From the NCBI RefSeq assembly GCF_032118995.1, contig NC_092661.1, positions 1,986,501 through 2,050,500 on the forward strand: DNA of 64,000 bases. The letters are read 5' to 3'. The notes under the pieces were generated by a model. It was not told the DNA's origin. It worked only from the letters and a program-made list of their open reading frames with translations, and ran no database searches. Origin of the DNA: Asterias amurensis. Lineage: Eukaryota > Echinodermata > Asteroidea > Forcipulatida > Asteriidae. The translations under genes were made by a program, and so were the position numbers. Position 1 is the first letter of the stretch. Every line of letters starts with the position of its first letter. Below are positions 22,504 to 37,800 of this stretch, piece by piece.

Positions 22504-23574
22504 TGTCGTTGTTGTTGACCAGTTCCAACAAAATCAGCAATTCTAAAGACCTCCAGCAACAGTATAAAGTAAGAACTCTCGTTTCTCAGTCATGCATCTC
22601 TCACGGTGAAATATTTAAACGTTAACTCCAGAGCTGTAAACTCATGATGCTCTTGTAAAGTGTCCCTGTTTTGTGCACAAAAGAACCACTGTGGCTGTCG
22701 TCGTATAATAGGGCATAATCTATGTTTTGAATACCGTTACTGTTAAAATTGAGCTCAATATGATGCGTAAGAGTTATACAATGCTAACACACATCGTTGT
22801 AAGAGGAAAACCAAAATGAATACTCAGTGTGATGGTAAAAGATGTCAGCTCCTCAAACTCCGTTAGGATACGTAAATGAACACAACTTTCCCAAACGAAC
22901 ACCGTCTTCAGAATGTTTGATTGCATAAACGATAATAAAATAAAGATTAGTTTTGAAAACATTGTCAGGAAATTTGCGCAGGCACTGTCACTCAGACGAG
23001 GTATTAAGATGGGTGGATTAATCATTTTTCAATTAGGCTGAAATTTTGCAGTTCCCCATGAAAAACATTTTCAGCTATTAATCAGGAGTAAAGACAATCG
23101 GTGCTCCATAAATATTGAGAGCCTTTTTTTGTTTTTATTTTTGTATCAACTGGAGGCTTACAGTATCCTATCTTACACCAATGATTGGCAGCTGTACTTA
23201 ATAGAATAAACAGGCCTCTTCTTCGGTACACATTGGTGGCGCACTATATTGTTGATCACTCTCTAACAGGAACTTCTTAGGCTCAAAATATGAACAATTT
23301 TTGAGGCTATTATAATCGCATACTTGCAGAATATCTGAGAGGTGGTCTGAAATTGGCTATTTAAAAATTCAAGTCTTTACTTATGATGAAAATTACTGTG
23401 TTTATGTAGCGCCAAAGAGAAGGAGCAAGACCAACGAACTACAGAGACCGCCACCTACACCTTTAACACACTAAGGCAACTTTGGCAATAATCAGACGTG
23501 CTAGCGTTTTTTTTCTCTTCCAGTATGGTACCGTAGCTGCGTTCTAATTAGTTGCCAAAAAAGCAATGCGGTAC
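22504..23574. other. Gene-free 5' flank of GPCR paralogue 1
   Basis: No further gene is seen. A block near 23222-23270 (TTGGTGGCGCACTATATTG) resembles 11098 and 28400, another piece of the duplicated unit. Confidence 0.45.
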
Positions 23575-23960
23575 TTAAAGACCATGGCCACTATTGGTAA
23601 TTGTCAAAGACCAGTCTTCTCACTTGGTGTATCTCAACATGTGCATACAATAACAAACCTGTGAACATTTTAGCTCAATCGGTCATCGAAGTTGCGAGAT
23701 AATAATGAAAGGAAAAACACCCTTTTCACACGAAGTTTTGTGCTTTTAGATGGTTGATTTCGAGACCTCAAGTTCTAAATCTGAGGTCTCGAAATCAAAT
23801 TCACGGAAAAATAATTCTTTCACGAAAACTACGTCACTTCAGAGGGAGCCGTTTCTCAAAAAAAATTATACTATCAACCTCTCCCCAATAATCGTTACCA
23901 AGTAAGGTTTTATGCTAATAATTATTTTGAGTAATTACCAATAGTGTCCACTGCCTTTAA
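23575..23960 (+). mobile_element. TTAA-flanked hairpin MITE, GGCAGTGGACAC family
   Basis: It begins TTAAAGACCATGGCCAC and ends GTGTCCACTGCCTTTAA, with the internal GAGACCTCA palindrome intact. Confidence 0.8.
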
Positions 23961-24652
23961 TGGCATACTATAGTTCCTCCCATTGCGTAGAATCTTAACC
24001 GAATTACACACTTTGATAGTTTCTCTTGCGAACCGAGCCGCAATAATTAATTACGTGGTTCTCGCCTGGAGTTTATGAAATGGTACTGGAACTATTGCTC
24101 GTTTCAAGTGAACCAAGCCTATATTCAATTTAAACGCCTCAATATTTTCTCGGTCGAACCGTGCCGCAATTTAATTTAGTGGGCAACAACATTTAATACC
24201 CTTTCTATGTGGTGTCGTATGGAGTCTGTAGTCAAATCTGAGGTTCCTTTTTCGATGTCAAGACTGGGTAAAACATCTGTGTACCAATGGGTACAAATAA
24301 TTTAAAGGTTTGTTTTTTAATATTAAAAGAAACGGGTTGAGGTTCAAGCCTTTAAGGTAAAGCATGATGGGCAAGGTTTTACCAAGTACAGTGTTAGACA
24401 AGAGCCTGGTTAAAACCAGACTGAGCTTTATGGTTGTTGTTTTCAAGTCAGAATAATAATTGTGGATCTGTGTAATAATTACGGTATTATGTCTGCTGCC
24501 TCAAATCAGGGTCAGGCTAAGATTGTGTAATAATAAAAATGTGTCTGTCCAAACTAATGCTTAGTTGGTGTCCTTGTTAATGGTTAACAATAGAGCGGTT
24601 GATACTCAATCGAATTCGTAAAGCAAGGCGATAAACGTGAATGGTGTATACC

Positions 24653-24666
24653 ATTACCATGGCAAC
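24653..24666 (+). promoter_or_regulatory. RFX X-box-like motif before copy 5
   Basis: ATTACCATGGCAAC, 108 bp before the ATG, followed by GGGTAACCTTGCAG. Confidence 0.6.
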
Positions 24667-24774
24667 GGGTAACCTTGCAGTCAATTTATGCATACTTCCC
24701 CCGAATTCACTGAGTGAAAGTGGCTACTGTTTAAGTGTGCGCGCACAAACTCACCGTTTCACCAGAGTGAGAAA

Positions 24775-28032
<3,258 letters not shown>

Positions 28033-29165
28033 TTTATGCGCTACGTCTAGTAATCAACAAACCTTCACTAAAGTGACAAGAGAGAAAAATTCGCAGGATA
28101 TTTAATGACCATTCTGTGACGTATTACAACAATTTCGATCCTTGGTCTCACTATCACGAATATCTTAAACTACTTGTCTTGATAAATTTAACAAACACAT
28201 TTTAATAAACAATAAACAGTTTTATTATCAAGGAGTTCTTACACACACAACATTTAATAAGCTTTGTGATAGACCAAACATAAATTAACTCGAGTTTTCG
28301 AACGTAGAAGCTTTTTATTTAAGCGACCAAACTCCGTACGGGCCACATTGTATGTCGTACACCGTTCACTACGAATTATGGCCTCTCCTCAGAACACACT
28401 TGGTGGCGCACTTTATTGTGGCTCACATGAGTTCGAGGAAATCGTACCTTCTATTCGTGCTTTGGAAAAGAATTGTCAAGGTTCTTAAAAACTGTAAATA
28501 AAGAGACGAGTTATGCGTGGTAAATCGGACTAAATAAGATAAACAGTGACGATTAAGGTAAATCGGGCAAGATTATGTATCAACCCTCTGTTACCATTTT
28601 AAAAAGACACAGGTTACTTTCTTAACGTAGGCGTTATACCTAAAATAGATAAATTCGAGGTTTTCACGTCAAAGAAAGGTTTTAAACACTTTTATAAGTT
28701 CACAAAATTAATTCAAAATCGCCTTTAAACTGTTTGAAAACGTGCTGTTTAAAACATCTTAAACAATCAATTTATTAGAACTAGTTATTTTCAAGAGAAT
28801 CCAGTTATTTTGAAAACTTGTTTATTTTTTAACTTAACCAAGCTGAAGGGTCCGTTTGTCCAACAACCGGTTACTGTCGTCAAGTGTGTTGTGTATAATT
28901 TAATCTACTCCAAGGCTGGATGTATTCTCTATCGAACCCCGGCGCAATTTAATTACGTGGTCAACAACGTGCCCCTTTCTGGTTATTGTCAATTGTGTTG
29001 TGTATATTTTTATCTACTCCAAGGTCCCTTTTTAAATTTCAAGACTGAATACCCTTGCAGTCTATTCAATACCACGACCCCCCCCCCCCACCCCGAACTC
29101 ACTGAGTTGTAGTGGCCTGTTGTTTGTGTTCGCTGCAACTTAGCATTTCAAGCCAGAGTGAGAAA
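28033..29165. other. Gene-free spacer with decayed 5' flank of copy 6
   Basis: A block at 28375-28510 matches 11060-11200 (GCGCAC, GAGGAAATCGTACC, TAAAGAGACGAG). The 28900-29080 part resembles the 5' flank of copy 5, but the X-box is not present; CCCTTGCAGTC near 29050 remains. No gene is seen. Confidence 0.5.
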
Positions 29166-29270
29166 ATGGCCGTCTTCAGTGGTTTGATATTCGTCTTGCT
29201 TGAGATGTTTCTTGAGGTTTCAGCGTCAGCGTCAACAACCACACCTTTCTTTCAGGGGGAAGGTTGTTAA
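29166..29270 (+). pseudogene. PAN-F5/8C copy 6: signal-peptide relic
   Basis: The ATG and signal peptide (MAVFSGLIFVLLEMFLEVSA) match the paralogues. After ASAS the sequence departs into TTTPFFQGEGC-stop, with no PAN domain and no later exons. It is an exon A fragment left by recombination; translation would yield a 34-residue peptide with a signal sequence. Confidence 0.85.
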
Positions 29271-29316
29271 AATTTTATAAATAAAAATAAACGCTTAAAT
29301 ACTAATTGAACTTACC

Positions 29317-29689
29317 TTAAAGACATTGGACCCTTACGGTAAACAGTGTTGTCCAAGGCCCACACTTTGTGAAACACAACTTCTACATCAAATAACAAAC
29401 CTGTGAACATTTGGGCTTAATCGGTCATCGGAGTCGGGAGAAAACAACGGAAAAACCCACCCTTGTTTCCGCACGTTTCGCCGTGTCATGACATGTGTTT
29501 AAAATAAATCGGTAATTCTCGTTAACGAGAATTTATATTGTTTTGCTGTTTTCTCAAAAAGTAAAGCATTTCATGGAATAATATTTCAAGAGAAGTCTTT
29601 CACCATTGCCTTCTGTAAACCCTGGTAGTCATGTGTAAATCTGTGAACTTCTTTTTTTTTTCTGAACCGGAAGGGCCCAATGGCTTTAA
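29317..29689. mobile_element. TTAA-flanked MITE, GGTAAACAG family
   Basis: It begins TTAAAGACATTGGACCC and ends CCCAATGGCTTTAA; the body matches 11246-11578 and 48295-48666. Confidence 0.75.
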
Positions 29690-30596
29690 CAGTTAATAAT
29701 CATACTTTTATATAAATGACTAATTTTTTTTATTAAATTCTGCCTTGCATTTATGGTACATGTTTAATTTGTAGGCAAATTTAATAGCTTAAGAGCGTAA
29801 TGTTAACGCAAGTAGGCACTTCATTCATTTTGGACCTACTGCAAGTTTCCTATTTGCATATGTTTTACTGTAGGCTTACAATGTGTAATATTTACGTTTA
29901 AGCAATAATATATTTTCTCTATTTTTTTCTGGTCATGTTCGTACAATATTTACTATCTTATAAAGATAATAGCTTCATACAACTCTTTGTGAGTATTTAT
30001 TTGTGATAGATAATCTTTTAGTCTACTCTATGTTAGAGGGATAGATGAGTCGTTCTTAAAGTCACCATTTGAATGTAGGGTACCACATGCAGGTAGCCAG
30101 CCACGTTTCTACCTTTGACCTCATAGTGTAGTTGTAGTATTTTTGTGCCATTAAAAATTTATTTGTTGCAGGATATTTATAATCTATATTCGAGAAGTCA
30201 TTTTGTGCATTTTGTAAACATTTTGTAATAATCGTCTTTTTTCAGTCGAGAGCCATTCCTCCCTCCTCTCTTTCATTATGATGGGGGCAGATCACGCAAG
30301 ATTATAATCTAAGGAATTTGAATTTAAGCGGGAACTTGTGACTGAGCGTTAAAATGATTACCAAAGACGTTTTGAACCTGACTCGCAAACTGCTTGTTCT
30401 GACAACACCTACACACATTTGCTGTTGGGGTTCGGGCAGTTTATGTATGAAATCAAACGGAGTAGTTTTCACATAATGTAGAGTAAAGTCCGAAAATCCT
30501 GTCAGAATTCTTAATGAACAATACAAAAATAATAATATTCTCACTCGTATTTTGTTTATACAGAAGTTTAAATTTATTTCATACAGAAGTGCTTTC
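29690..30596. other. Gene-free AT-rich spacer
   Basis: Nothing recognisable as a gene or as one of the repeat families seen elsewhere in the window. Confidence 0.4.
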
Positions 30597-30982
30597 TTAA
30601 AGGCATTGGACACTATTGGTAATTGTCAAAAAACAGTCTTCTTACTTGGTGCATCTCAACATATACATAAAATAACAAACCTGTGAAAATTTGAGCTCGA
30701 TTGGTCGTCGGAGATGCGAGATAACTATAATAGAAAAAATCACCCTTGTCACACGAAGTTGTGTGCTTTCAGATGCTTGATTTCAAGACCTCAAATTCTA
30801 AACTTGAGGTCTCGAAATCAACTTCGTGGAAAATTACTTCTTTCTCGAAAACTACTCAACTTCAGAGGGAGCTGTTTCTCACAATGTTTTTTACCACCAA
30901 CCTCTCCCCATTACTCGTCACAAAGTAAGGTTTTATGCTAATAATTATTTTGAGTAATTACCAATAGTGTCCAGTGCCTTTA
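30597..30982 (+). mobile_element. TTAA-flanked hairpin MITE, GGCAGTGGACAC family
   Basis: It begins TTAAAGGCATTGGACAC and ends GTGTCCAGTGCCTTTAA. Confidence 0.8.
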
Positions 30983-31826
30983 AAATTAAGTTTCAAAAAA
31001 ATATTGGTAAATTTGCAAAAAGAAAACCAACGAGGTGAAAGTGTAAAATTAATACTGTCCATGTGGTGAACTTGTATGATGTGGTAATAAATGAAAGAAA
31101 ATCTGCGGTAGTATATAAAGTGTCTACATATTTTATCTCACACACGAACATCCGTATACTGTTTTTTATTTCAAATTCTCAACTAAAATGCGCGTCTACC
31201 AGTTCCGCCATTTTGTATAAACATGGGTGGGACTTTTCGGGACCAAAGGTGGCAGTAGACTTACCAGGTAAATCCATCGTTCTTGGAAATTTGAGCATGC
31301 TCAAAACTACTAACAAACTTCCTAATTTATTTGCGTACATTTTTATTTCAAAATGGCGGACAAGCTAAGGTGCGTAATGGTGCGTAGTGCAATGGGTCAA
31401 TGTCCTTTTGATGTCACTTTCCTGCGCGTTTCTTTTTCCATCACGATCATCCCGCTATAGTGTTGGTTCAAAGACTCTCCTACAGTTCTCGGAGGTGATA
31501 GTGGTCTATGGTGAGAGCCCGCCCTCTTGTGATATACATAATGCATTGACGTCATTCAACCGCCATCTTATAGAGGTAAAACAATGACGTATCAATCAAA
31601 AACATCGTCAGTATAACAATAAAACATATTTATATAGCGCAAATTTAATGGAGATCAACGATAAAAAAAAAGAACACTGTGATTTGTACGCACGGCACAC
31701 AGGTTTGACCAATCAACGACCGCTTTTTGACCTTTAGGTGAGGGCGCCCGACTGATATGACATCGCGTGCATAAAGTCTACATACAGTACAGGAGATCTT
31801 GAACCAAGACTCCCATCTTGCCCGGT
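30983..31826. other. Gene-free spacer downstream of the death-domain gene
   Basis: Probably includes the 3' UTR of the - strand gene ending at 31827. A remnant near 31240 (GGTGGCAGTAGACTTACC) belongs to the foldback family at 15481. No gene is seen. Confidence 0.45.
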
Positions 31827-34800
31827 TCAATAATCATCAACATCTAGCATATTGACGTTGTTGTTACTAAACTCCGTGGCCGTTGCGTCTCTTTCTTTCA
31901 GTTCCTCAGCCAGGTCGTACCGGCCGCATTTGACCAGAGCACGGCATAACTTCCTCTCTTTGTCGTAGGCTCGGGGTAGCATGCTCCTCCAAGTCACCAA
32001 CATATCAAGGACTTGCTGGTCCACCTTGGAGAAGAAAACAAGACAGTCATCTGAGTTTGATTCAAAATAAAAAATTAACAGGAGAACTGTGGCTTCCTGG
32101 GTCCGTTAATTAAGAATTACAATTATCAAATCTTCATAGGCCTACAAATAAAACTACTAAAAGTTTCGTATTTCGTATTTACATCTAACCAAGGAAATAA
32201 GTATAGTATCAAGGTCCTTTATTTTAATTAAACTAATTTTTCTTATCAATGGCCGCGTTTATTTTTATATTTTTATATTTTATTTTAAAGCAAAAACGAG
32301 CAAATATAATTACCTGTCAAACTGCTTACAACCAAAATGATGGTATAAAATTTAATGCAAAAGCACAAATAATGTAATTTTGTGACAACGGTTTTAAGGC
32401 AGTTACTTAGCTGTACACTGTAAAAATAATGTTCTTTTGTGGTTAATAATCCCGCGATATTTTTCTCTTAAAGCTAAGCAATGGCAAGAATAACAATAAT
32501 AATAGACCGTTTTTATATAGCGCTTTTCACGTCCGAGGGGTGTCTCAAAGCGCTTCCGACATTATTACCCCTGGTCACTGGGCCTTAAATCATTCCTTAA
32601 ACCATCTCAGCTCCCTGGGGAGTATACAGCCTGTGCGCAATATATGCGCTACTCGGCTAAATCAATCACAAATCCATCTCTGCCCTCACAGGTACCCATT
32701 TACCCCTGGGTGGAGAGAAGCAACTATAGTTAAGTGTCTTGCTCAGAGACACAAGTGTCACGACCGGGATTCGAACCCACACTCTGCTGAACAGAAGCAC
32801 CAGAGCTTGAGTTCGGTGTTCTTATCCACTCGGCCACGACACCCCACAAGAAGCAACTGGGTGATATTTCTCGGGAAAAAAACGAACTAAGTCATTATGT
32901 CAAAAGAGCGATCCCCGTAAATAAAAGTAATATCTCATCAATAAAACATTAGAACAAACAGACATAATATCAAAAACACAAAATCAATATGTACACTTTT
33001 AGGAGGTAATTGTAGTAAAGTAGAAGAAAGAAAAAAGAATTAAAAGGACTGTTTTCATCACAATGCAAGAGCATAAAACAGGAAATCTACTCTGACACAA
33101 AGTAGATCAGACACATACAATGAATTCATATACTCTCTAAATGTAAACGTCCCGAGTGAAATACACCACTCTTTATATACTTCGAGATGTCCCTCAAGTA
33201 GCTCTTTAAAAAGAGTGGTGATTATTTCACTCTTTAAGAGGGGTTTTACTCCAGAACAGAGTGAAAAAATCACTCCAAAAATGCAAACTTTAAAGAGTGG
33301 AAGACCACTCGAAAAAGAGTTGTCCCCAATATGGCTCTTCAAAGAGTGCCTTCCACTCTTTTACATTGTTTAAAGAGTAATAATAGCAAAAAGATGGCAG
33401 AACAGTTCATGAAAATTAGGCAATACAGAAGAAGAATGAGTAGAAACACCGAAAGGAGACCGGTCCTATGAAAAAAGGACGAGCATTCACAAGAAAAATA
33501 CAAATCAATAAATGAAATGATGAAGTTTAAAAAGATATAAATTTAACTCTTGTACTGGTTTTATTACTCCAATACCACAGCACACAACATACAATACACG
33601 ACATAAGAACACAATCACTTTTGAATAAAGACTAAAAGTAAAGGTCACAAAAAGGTCAACCCAACACGAGGTTGACTACACGCACACATGTAGCCTTTAA
33701 TCAAGGCGCACGCGGCGGCAGCGGCAACCTAAGATGTCACGCACGAAAAAAGACCAGCGCGAGAGACGACCTGGCATTACACAATTTAAAGTTAACTTGT
33801 TACAATATGAACACTTGGGGGCGCACTATATAACAAGGATTGAAAGCTTCTACTCTACCTTGATGGGATTATTTCTCTTGATGCTCTGTAGACGACTCCT
33901 CTTGATGCCCAACGCGGCTGAGAGTGACTCCCACTCGTTCCCTAACTCTGTAGATAACCAACGCAGATTGGCGTTGCTCACCGTACCTGGAAATATTCGC
34001 CAAAATAATATTGTCACCTTTAAACCTTGCAGCGAGTCGGAAAGCAAGCAGCACTAAACGCAAGGGGTATACAATGAAAAGGAGAGAGGGTTGAGGGAAG
34101 AGTGGAGGCAATAACCCGGAAAAAAAAGTTAACAACAAGCTGATTTTCATGATAGGTTTAGGAATGTGCCTAGAATGACATACTTAAAGTCCCTGGAAAT
34201 CCCCCTAAAGCTTTTCCGTAGTCCAAAATGACCACCATTTGTATAAAGCAACCGTACAGTCTTGCTGTTGGTGTCTAGTTGTATGTATTAAAGCACAAGG
34301 ACTCAAATTAAATGGCATTATCTTGAGATTTTAGAGTTTAAAGGTAGACTCAAAGATAGGAAGAGGGTGAAAAGACAATGTTTACTTTAATTCAAGTCTA
34401 ACTCGCAAATGGCTGATTATGCTGCATTTCAAAATGATTTACCTCCTACATCGATGGCAGTAGCACGGTATCTACTGGGTGGGAGGGGCGGCTCTGGCTC
34501 AGCCTGTTGGAGAAAACAAACATCAGTCAATCAATCAATCAATCAATCATTCAATCAATCAATCGAGCTCTTGTCTAAAAAGGTGAGATTTTGAGTGAAG
34601 TCTTAAAAATGAATATTGTAGGTAGAAAGACGGCATGGGGTGACATGCCCACTGTGAAACTAATCCTGTTTTACAAATTTCCATCAGCCAATGATCTTAA
34701 CTACAAAATATTTTAAATTCTTGGGTAACCGAAGATCGAGTTTTTGGTCCATGTTTAAAGGCAGTGGACACTATTGGTAATTGTCAAAGACCAGTCTTCT

Positions 34801-37800
34801 TCTTGCTGTATCTCAACATATGCATAAAATAACACACCTGTGAAAATTTGAGCTCGATTGGTCGTCGGAGCTGCGAGATAACTGTGAGAGAAAAAATCAC
34901 TCTTGTAACACGAAAATGTGTGCTTTCTCAGATGCTTGATTTCGAGGCCTCAAAATTCTAAAACTTGAGGTCTCGAAATCAAATTCGTGGAAAATTTAAC
35001 TTTCTCGAAAACTACGTTACTTCAGAGGGAGCTGTTTCTCACATTGTTTCGCACACCAACCTCTCCCCATTACTCGTTACAAAGTCAGGTTTTATGCTAA
35101 TAATTATCTTAAGTAATTACCAATAGTGTCCACTGCCTTTAATAATAATAATGCAATTTTACCTTTGGTATTGACACAGGAAGTTTACAGATCAAATCGG
35201 TCTCAATCTTCTTCAGGCTCTGTTGGTAGTCTCGTCCGCCCATACCGTCCCCGTCTGGCTTCTTCTTGTCGGACTTGGTCAGCATGGACGAGCCCGAGTG
35301 TTTGCTGTCTTTCTCGGCGGCCTTTGCATCGGCCTCACGGAGTAGAACCTGCGTTGTGGGATTGAAATCAGTTAAAGGGTCTTTGTAACTTTTGTAGGAC
35401 AAAAAACACAATGTCCACAGATTTACAGTAAACTTATACAGTTTGAAGATAATGACAGTAGACAGCTTCCCTGAAAATATTACCTGCTGAGGTGCTGTAT
35501 AGTTTTGTTGGGAAAAGTATAACAATGTAATGAAAATAATTTTCGTCTCATGAGTCAAAAATTATTTTAATCATTAACAAACAAATTTTCATGACATTGT
35601 TTTATTCATTTCTCAAAAACTACAGCTAAATAAGATTTGAAGAGAAACTTTACACTATCATTATCTTCAAACCCGGTGTAACATTAAGTTTAATGTAAAT
35701 CTATTGACATTTTTTAAAAAGTACCCAAATCCTTTAAAGGGGAAACAATTACTCAGCATAGTTTTAGGAGTTTTTTTCTTTCTTTTTTCTTTGCAAATGT
35801 CTCTGACAACCAATTGGATTTTCTAGGAAAACTAAACAAACGGCAGAAGACAAAACCGACTACTTTAAAAATCTTTAAAAAAAAAACTATAAAAAGGGGG
35901 TTCATTATAACACCTGCATTTCATTAAAATAAATTGAATTTTATGTTTGTCTCCTAAAATTGTCCAGTCGGCTCATTGGTTCACTTAAAGGCAGTGGGCA
36001 CTGTTGGTAATTACTCAAAATAATGAGGAGCTGTGATGGTATAAAACACTGTGAGAAACGGCTCCCTCTGAAGTGACGTAGTTTTCGAGAAAGAAGTAAT
36101 TTTCCACGAACTTGATTTCGAGACCTTAGATTTAGAATTTGAGGTCTCGAAATCAAGCGTCTTAAAGCAGACAACTTCGTGTGCCAAGGTTGTTTTTTTC
36201 TTTCATAGTTATTTCACAACTCCGACGACCAATCGAGCTCAAATTTTCACAGGTTTTTTATTTTGTGCATTTGTTGAGATACACCAAGTGGGAAGACTGG
36301 TCTTTGACAATTACCAATAGTATCCAATGTCTTAAAAAAAAACTGTTGTACGAATTTCTGGCGTTGCCAGACATTTTCAAATTGGGAGTGAAGTGGTCAG
36401 CTTTTTGCCTTGGGTAGCAGGGGGCAAGGATTTTACGGGAGTTCCCCCCTCCCAGATTACAAACCTCTTCCGGATCCTCCATGTCAGCGAGCGTGATGCG
36501 TGGCCTGCCGTAGAATTCAGCCATTCCCCGGTACTCTTCCGAGCTGTGATTGCCAAACTTATTGGTCTCTTCGATGCTAAACTCAATGACATTCCTCCTT
36601 TGGGAGTGAAACGTAAACGTGATCTGGTCACGGCCGACGATCTTTATGTTACCAGTAAATCTGAAAAGACAATTTAAATAATGAGTTAAAAAGCCTCCTA
36701 AATACATATGTTTCCCCACCCATCCTAGTTCGTTTGTTTTTCTTTTTGTCATAGTCCCTTGAAGAGTGCTCTGTTTTCCGTAGAGCGCTGTATAAATGCT
36801 TCGTATTATTTATTATTATTATTATTATTATTAATATAATAATCGAAGAATTGCCTAATGTCTGAGGAGGCGGAACTTGAACCGGGTCAAAAAAGGGGGA
36901 AGTGTACTGCAGTCTGAAATGATCCTATGCGACAAGTAGTCCTACGGTTCTATTTAAAACATTCAGTTAGTTTTCTACTAAAACAATAGTTAATGGCCTG
37001 ATGTTACGAATTGGGACAATTGAGAATATGAAATCATTGTATTAAATGACAATTTGGGGCCTATAAGACCAGTGGTTGTCTTTATCATCGTGGATAAAGA
37101 CACAAGCTTTATCAGACCTCCTCGGTCGTACTTTAATAACGGACCGGGTCTTAACGTAACGCTCGTGGGGGACAGTGCGTCGCTGGCCCCCATAAGACAC
37201 CTCTACAACGAGTGCCTCCGCCTCGGCAGCACTAACAAAACGAAGACAAGCTCTATAAAAACAAATCTTCACAGAGCACTGAGTAGAACATTTTACACAT
37301 GGTGTTGCAACAAACTGTATTGGGGAGGTAGTGCTTTCTGCTCTACTGGCCAGGCTTCGGACTAATGATACCCAAGCATGCATCCATATGGACTGTAAAA
37401 GGGGTAACCCTGTTTCAGCCACAGGAGTAGGTGGCAACAGCCTATGGAAAAAAATAATTGTAGCCCACACCTTGAAGTGGCCTTCAGGCCTTGTGTGTAT
37501 GGCGAATTGCATACAACAAAAAATACATTGATGATACCTCACTAAAATCCCTCAAAACCTATATACCTCATACCTCATTGTAATTTCTTGTCCCTCCGTC
37601 ATAGCTATATCCGCACTAGGCTCAGGGGGTCCCTCGTAACCGTCCTGGTTCAACCGCCTGAGGGCGCCCTCTAGCTGTCTCGAGGGTACACACTGTACCA
37701 AAACGCGCTGAGGATCGTCCTCGCGGTGGTGGAGTAAGATGGTGGCGTACTTGATCTGGAGGGCCTTCTCGAAGGTTTGGGCTACGCTCTTGGCTGGGTA

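Noticed and set aside
36990-37542. Overlapping frames of 100-166 codons on both strands
   Set aside because: They lie between verified exons of the DTHD1-like gene without fitting splice phases and show no family resemblance.
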